Program-made: the position numbers and the translations under genes
The notes under the pieces: generated by a model
The model's input: only the letters and a program-made list of their open reading frames with translations
The model's database searches: none
Told to the model about the DNA's origin: nothing
Part shown: positions 5,543 to 6,583 of the stretch, in pieces
Layout: each line of letters starts with the position of its first letter
Position numbering within the stretch: position 1 is the stretch's first letter
Origin: Chloroflexi bacterium RBG_19FT_COMBO_48_23
GTDB lineage: Bacteria; Chloroflexota; Dehalococcoidia; GIF9; UBA5620
DNA length: 6,583 nucleotides
Reading direction: 5' to 3'
NCBI GenBank assembly: GCA_001795315.1
Contig: MGOH01000056.1
Span: 2,440 to 9,022 of the forward strand

Positions 5543-6469
5543 TCAATGGACAAAAACAGGGTTCTTGTCAGTGATGATTCTTTTCGTAATGGCTACCTGA
5601 TGACGGATGTGCTTGGGCAGTGTGAATGAAGATTGGTGAGTTAGACCATCATGCGATATTGGCTTCCTTAACATTCGAGCTGCAATCCTACGATCCACTT
5701 CTCCTGGTAAAAGTTCAGCAGGATTGATAGTTTGTGATGCAGTGGTGAACCCCCATAAGTCAACGAAAGAGGGAACATAAACTTGATACGGACAGACTAT
5801 AGCGAAAACACTTTTTAAAGTGTTAATGATTGCGGTGAAATTTTGTAAATTAGTCCAGCCAGAAGCTCCAGACTGGATACAAACGATACCTCCAACATTC
5901 ATCCTTTCTTTAACCAACTGATAAAATTCCTGAGTATATAGTAAACAAGCTGGCCCCTCTTCCAGGGGCTCAACCAGATCTATTATCACAACATCAAACT
6001 TATCCTTAGTCTCCTGTAGATATCTCCGAGCATCGGCAAAATGAAGTTCCAAACGAGAATCATCAAAGGAGCCTCGATGCAAGACAGACAAATAACGGCG
6101 GCAGATGTCTATAACCTGTTTATCGATATCCACCATCACTACCCTTTTCACTGTCTTATGAGTCAGCACCTCGCGCAGAGTAGCGCCCTCACCACCCCCA
6201 GCAATGAACACCATCTCAGGGCACGCATGGCTAAGCATCGCCGGATGAACCAAGGCCTCATGATAGATGAACTCGTCTCGCTCACTGGACTGAATCTTGC
6301 CATCCAGAACAAGACAAACTCCGAAACTCCTGGTATCAACAATCTCTACAGACTGGAACTCGGTCCGTCCCGAATATATTGCCTTTTTTATTCTATGTAG
6401 CTGAGCAAGGTCAGGGCTAACCTCATCATATAGCCATTTACGTTTATCAGGATTATCTGGGTCATTCAT
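5543..6469 (-). CDS. speE: Polyamine aminopropyltransferase, thermospermine-synthase (ACL5)-like
   Basis: The 308-residue product is a SpeE-type enzyme that transfers the aminopropyl group of decarboxylated S-adenosylmethionine to a polyamine. LVLDGKIQSSERDEFIYHE (53-71) is the family entry motif and GGGEGA (91-96) the nucleotide loop. VDID (113-116) binds the substrate ribose region. The active-site loop is D164-L-V-E167-P, followed by EEGPACLLYT (170-179). The latter, and CPYQVYVPSFVDLWGF plus EVDRRIAARM downstream, resemble plant ACL5 and Thermus SpeE rather than spermidine synthases with DSTDP. The second acidic residue is Glu instead of Asp. Product could be thermospermine, spermidine or another triamine; sequence alone does not decide. 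It overlaps speD by ATGA, so both are one operon. The alternative ATG at 6465-6463 is out of frame. Confidence 0.93.
   Translation of the reverse strand: MNDPDNPDKRKWLYDEVSPDLAQLHRIKKAIYSGRTEFQSVEIVDTRSFGVCLVLDGKIQSSERDEFIYHEALVHPAMLSHACPEMVFIAGGGEGATLREVLTHKTVKRVVMVDIDKQVIDICRRYLSVLHRGSFDDSRLELHFADARRYLQETKDKFDVVIIDLVEPLEEGPACLLYTQEFYQLVKERMNVGGIVCIQSGASGWTNLQNFTAIINTLKSVFAIVCPYQVYVPSFVDLWGFTTASQTINPAELLPGEVDRRIAARMLRKPISHDGLTHQSSFTLPKHIRHQVAITKRIITDKNPVFVH
5549..5569 (-). terminator. Possible hairpin at the 3' end of the speE transcript
   Basis: In the minus-strand RNA, 5569-5549 folds into a 9-bp stem (one G-U pair, otherwise Watson-Crick) around a 3-base loop. It sits within the last codons of speE and is followed shortly by UUUU. 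The stem is AT-rich and not followed directly by a uridine run, so it is a weak terminator candidate at best. The plus-strand RNA would form the same stem with one A-C mismatch, so it might limit read-through from both operons. Confidence 0.3.
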
Positions 6470-6583
6470 TTCAGCTCACAACCAACTCGATTATTTTGTA
6501 ATATTCCCCTTTTCAATTCAATAAAAGAGGAATTCTTTGAACCCAGCTTCTCCACAAGCGGATTGACAGCTCGCTCAGGTTTA
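6466..6583 (-). CDS. speD: S-adenosylmethionine decarboxylase, C-terminal end (partial)
   Basis: The minus strand stays open from the right edge to a TGA at 6468-6466, giving 38 residues that begin KPERAVNPLVEKLGSKNSS (the first base of the window belongs to a partial codon). The string PERAV, then EKLGSKNSSFIELKRGIL, matches the C-terminal helix and strand of bacterial and archaeal pyruvoyl-type SpeD. SpeD makes decarboxylated S-adenosylmethionine, the aminopropyl donor used by the next gene. Its stop overlaps the speE start as ATGA, a typical coupled junction. The self-cleavage site (Glu-Ser) lies beyond the window. The pair speD-speE supports the assignment, which rests on a short tail. 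Confidence 0.82.
   Translation of the reverse strand, partial: KPERAVNPLVEKLGSKNSSFIELKRGILQNNRVGCELK

Noticed and set aside
6041..6400. Open frame of 119 codons on the + strand opposite speE
   Set aside because: It lies fully inside the well-supported speE gene, has no recognisable domain, and no clear ribosome site was seen.
1..6583. Mobile element, CRISPR array or tRNA
   Set aside because: No terminal repeats, transposase or integrase motifs, spaced repeats or cloverleaf-like sequences were seen on either strand by eye.

Overview
The window looks like a bacterial chromosome segment with roughly balanced base composition, ordinary Shine-Dalgarno sites and very tight gene packing. The gene set fits an uncultured Chloroflexota, perhaps Dehalococcoidia: a mini SWIM zinc-finger protein next to folC, a TldD/TldE pair followed by a PAC2 protein, and a speD-speE pair with an ACL5-like aminopropyltransferase. 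This assignment is inference from gene content and was not tested. No mobile element, CRISPR array, tRNA or rRNA is visible, and no gene looks broken.

Layout. At the left edge is the 3' end of folC (+). It meets a small SWIM zinc-finger gene (-) tail to tail with an 11-bp overlap. A 144-bp divergent intergenic region follows and carries one plausible sigma70-type promoter for each direction. To its right, five genes run on the + strand as an apparent operon: tldD, tldE (pmbA-like), a PAC2-family protein with a very acidic tail, a HEAT-repeat protein, and a GNAT acetyltransferase that starts at TTG inside the HEAT gene. The first four junctions are 0, 5, 0 and -31 bp, so translational coupling is likely. 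The operon ends 27 bp from the stop codon of a convergent polyamine operon (-): speD (only its 3' end is in the window) and speE, joined by an ATGA overlap.

How the genes may work together. TldD and TldE form a heterodimeric metalloprotease that degrades or trims unfolded or modified peptides. A PAC2 protein (related to proteasome-assembly chaperones) and a HEAT-repeat scaffold in the same tight operon suggest a protein or peptide quality-control module, with the GNAT enzyme as a possible N-terminal or side-chain modifier. This link rests on operon structure alone. The speD-speE pair makes decarboxylated S-adenosylmethionine and transfers its aminopropyl group. The SpeE sequence resembles the thermospermine synthase (ACL5) type more than classical spermidine synthase. 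The most notable points are the TldDE-PAC2-HEAT-GNAT operon and the ACL5-like SpeE with an Asp-to-Glu change in its active-site loop. No clear new defence or mobile system was found.
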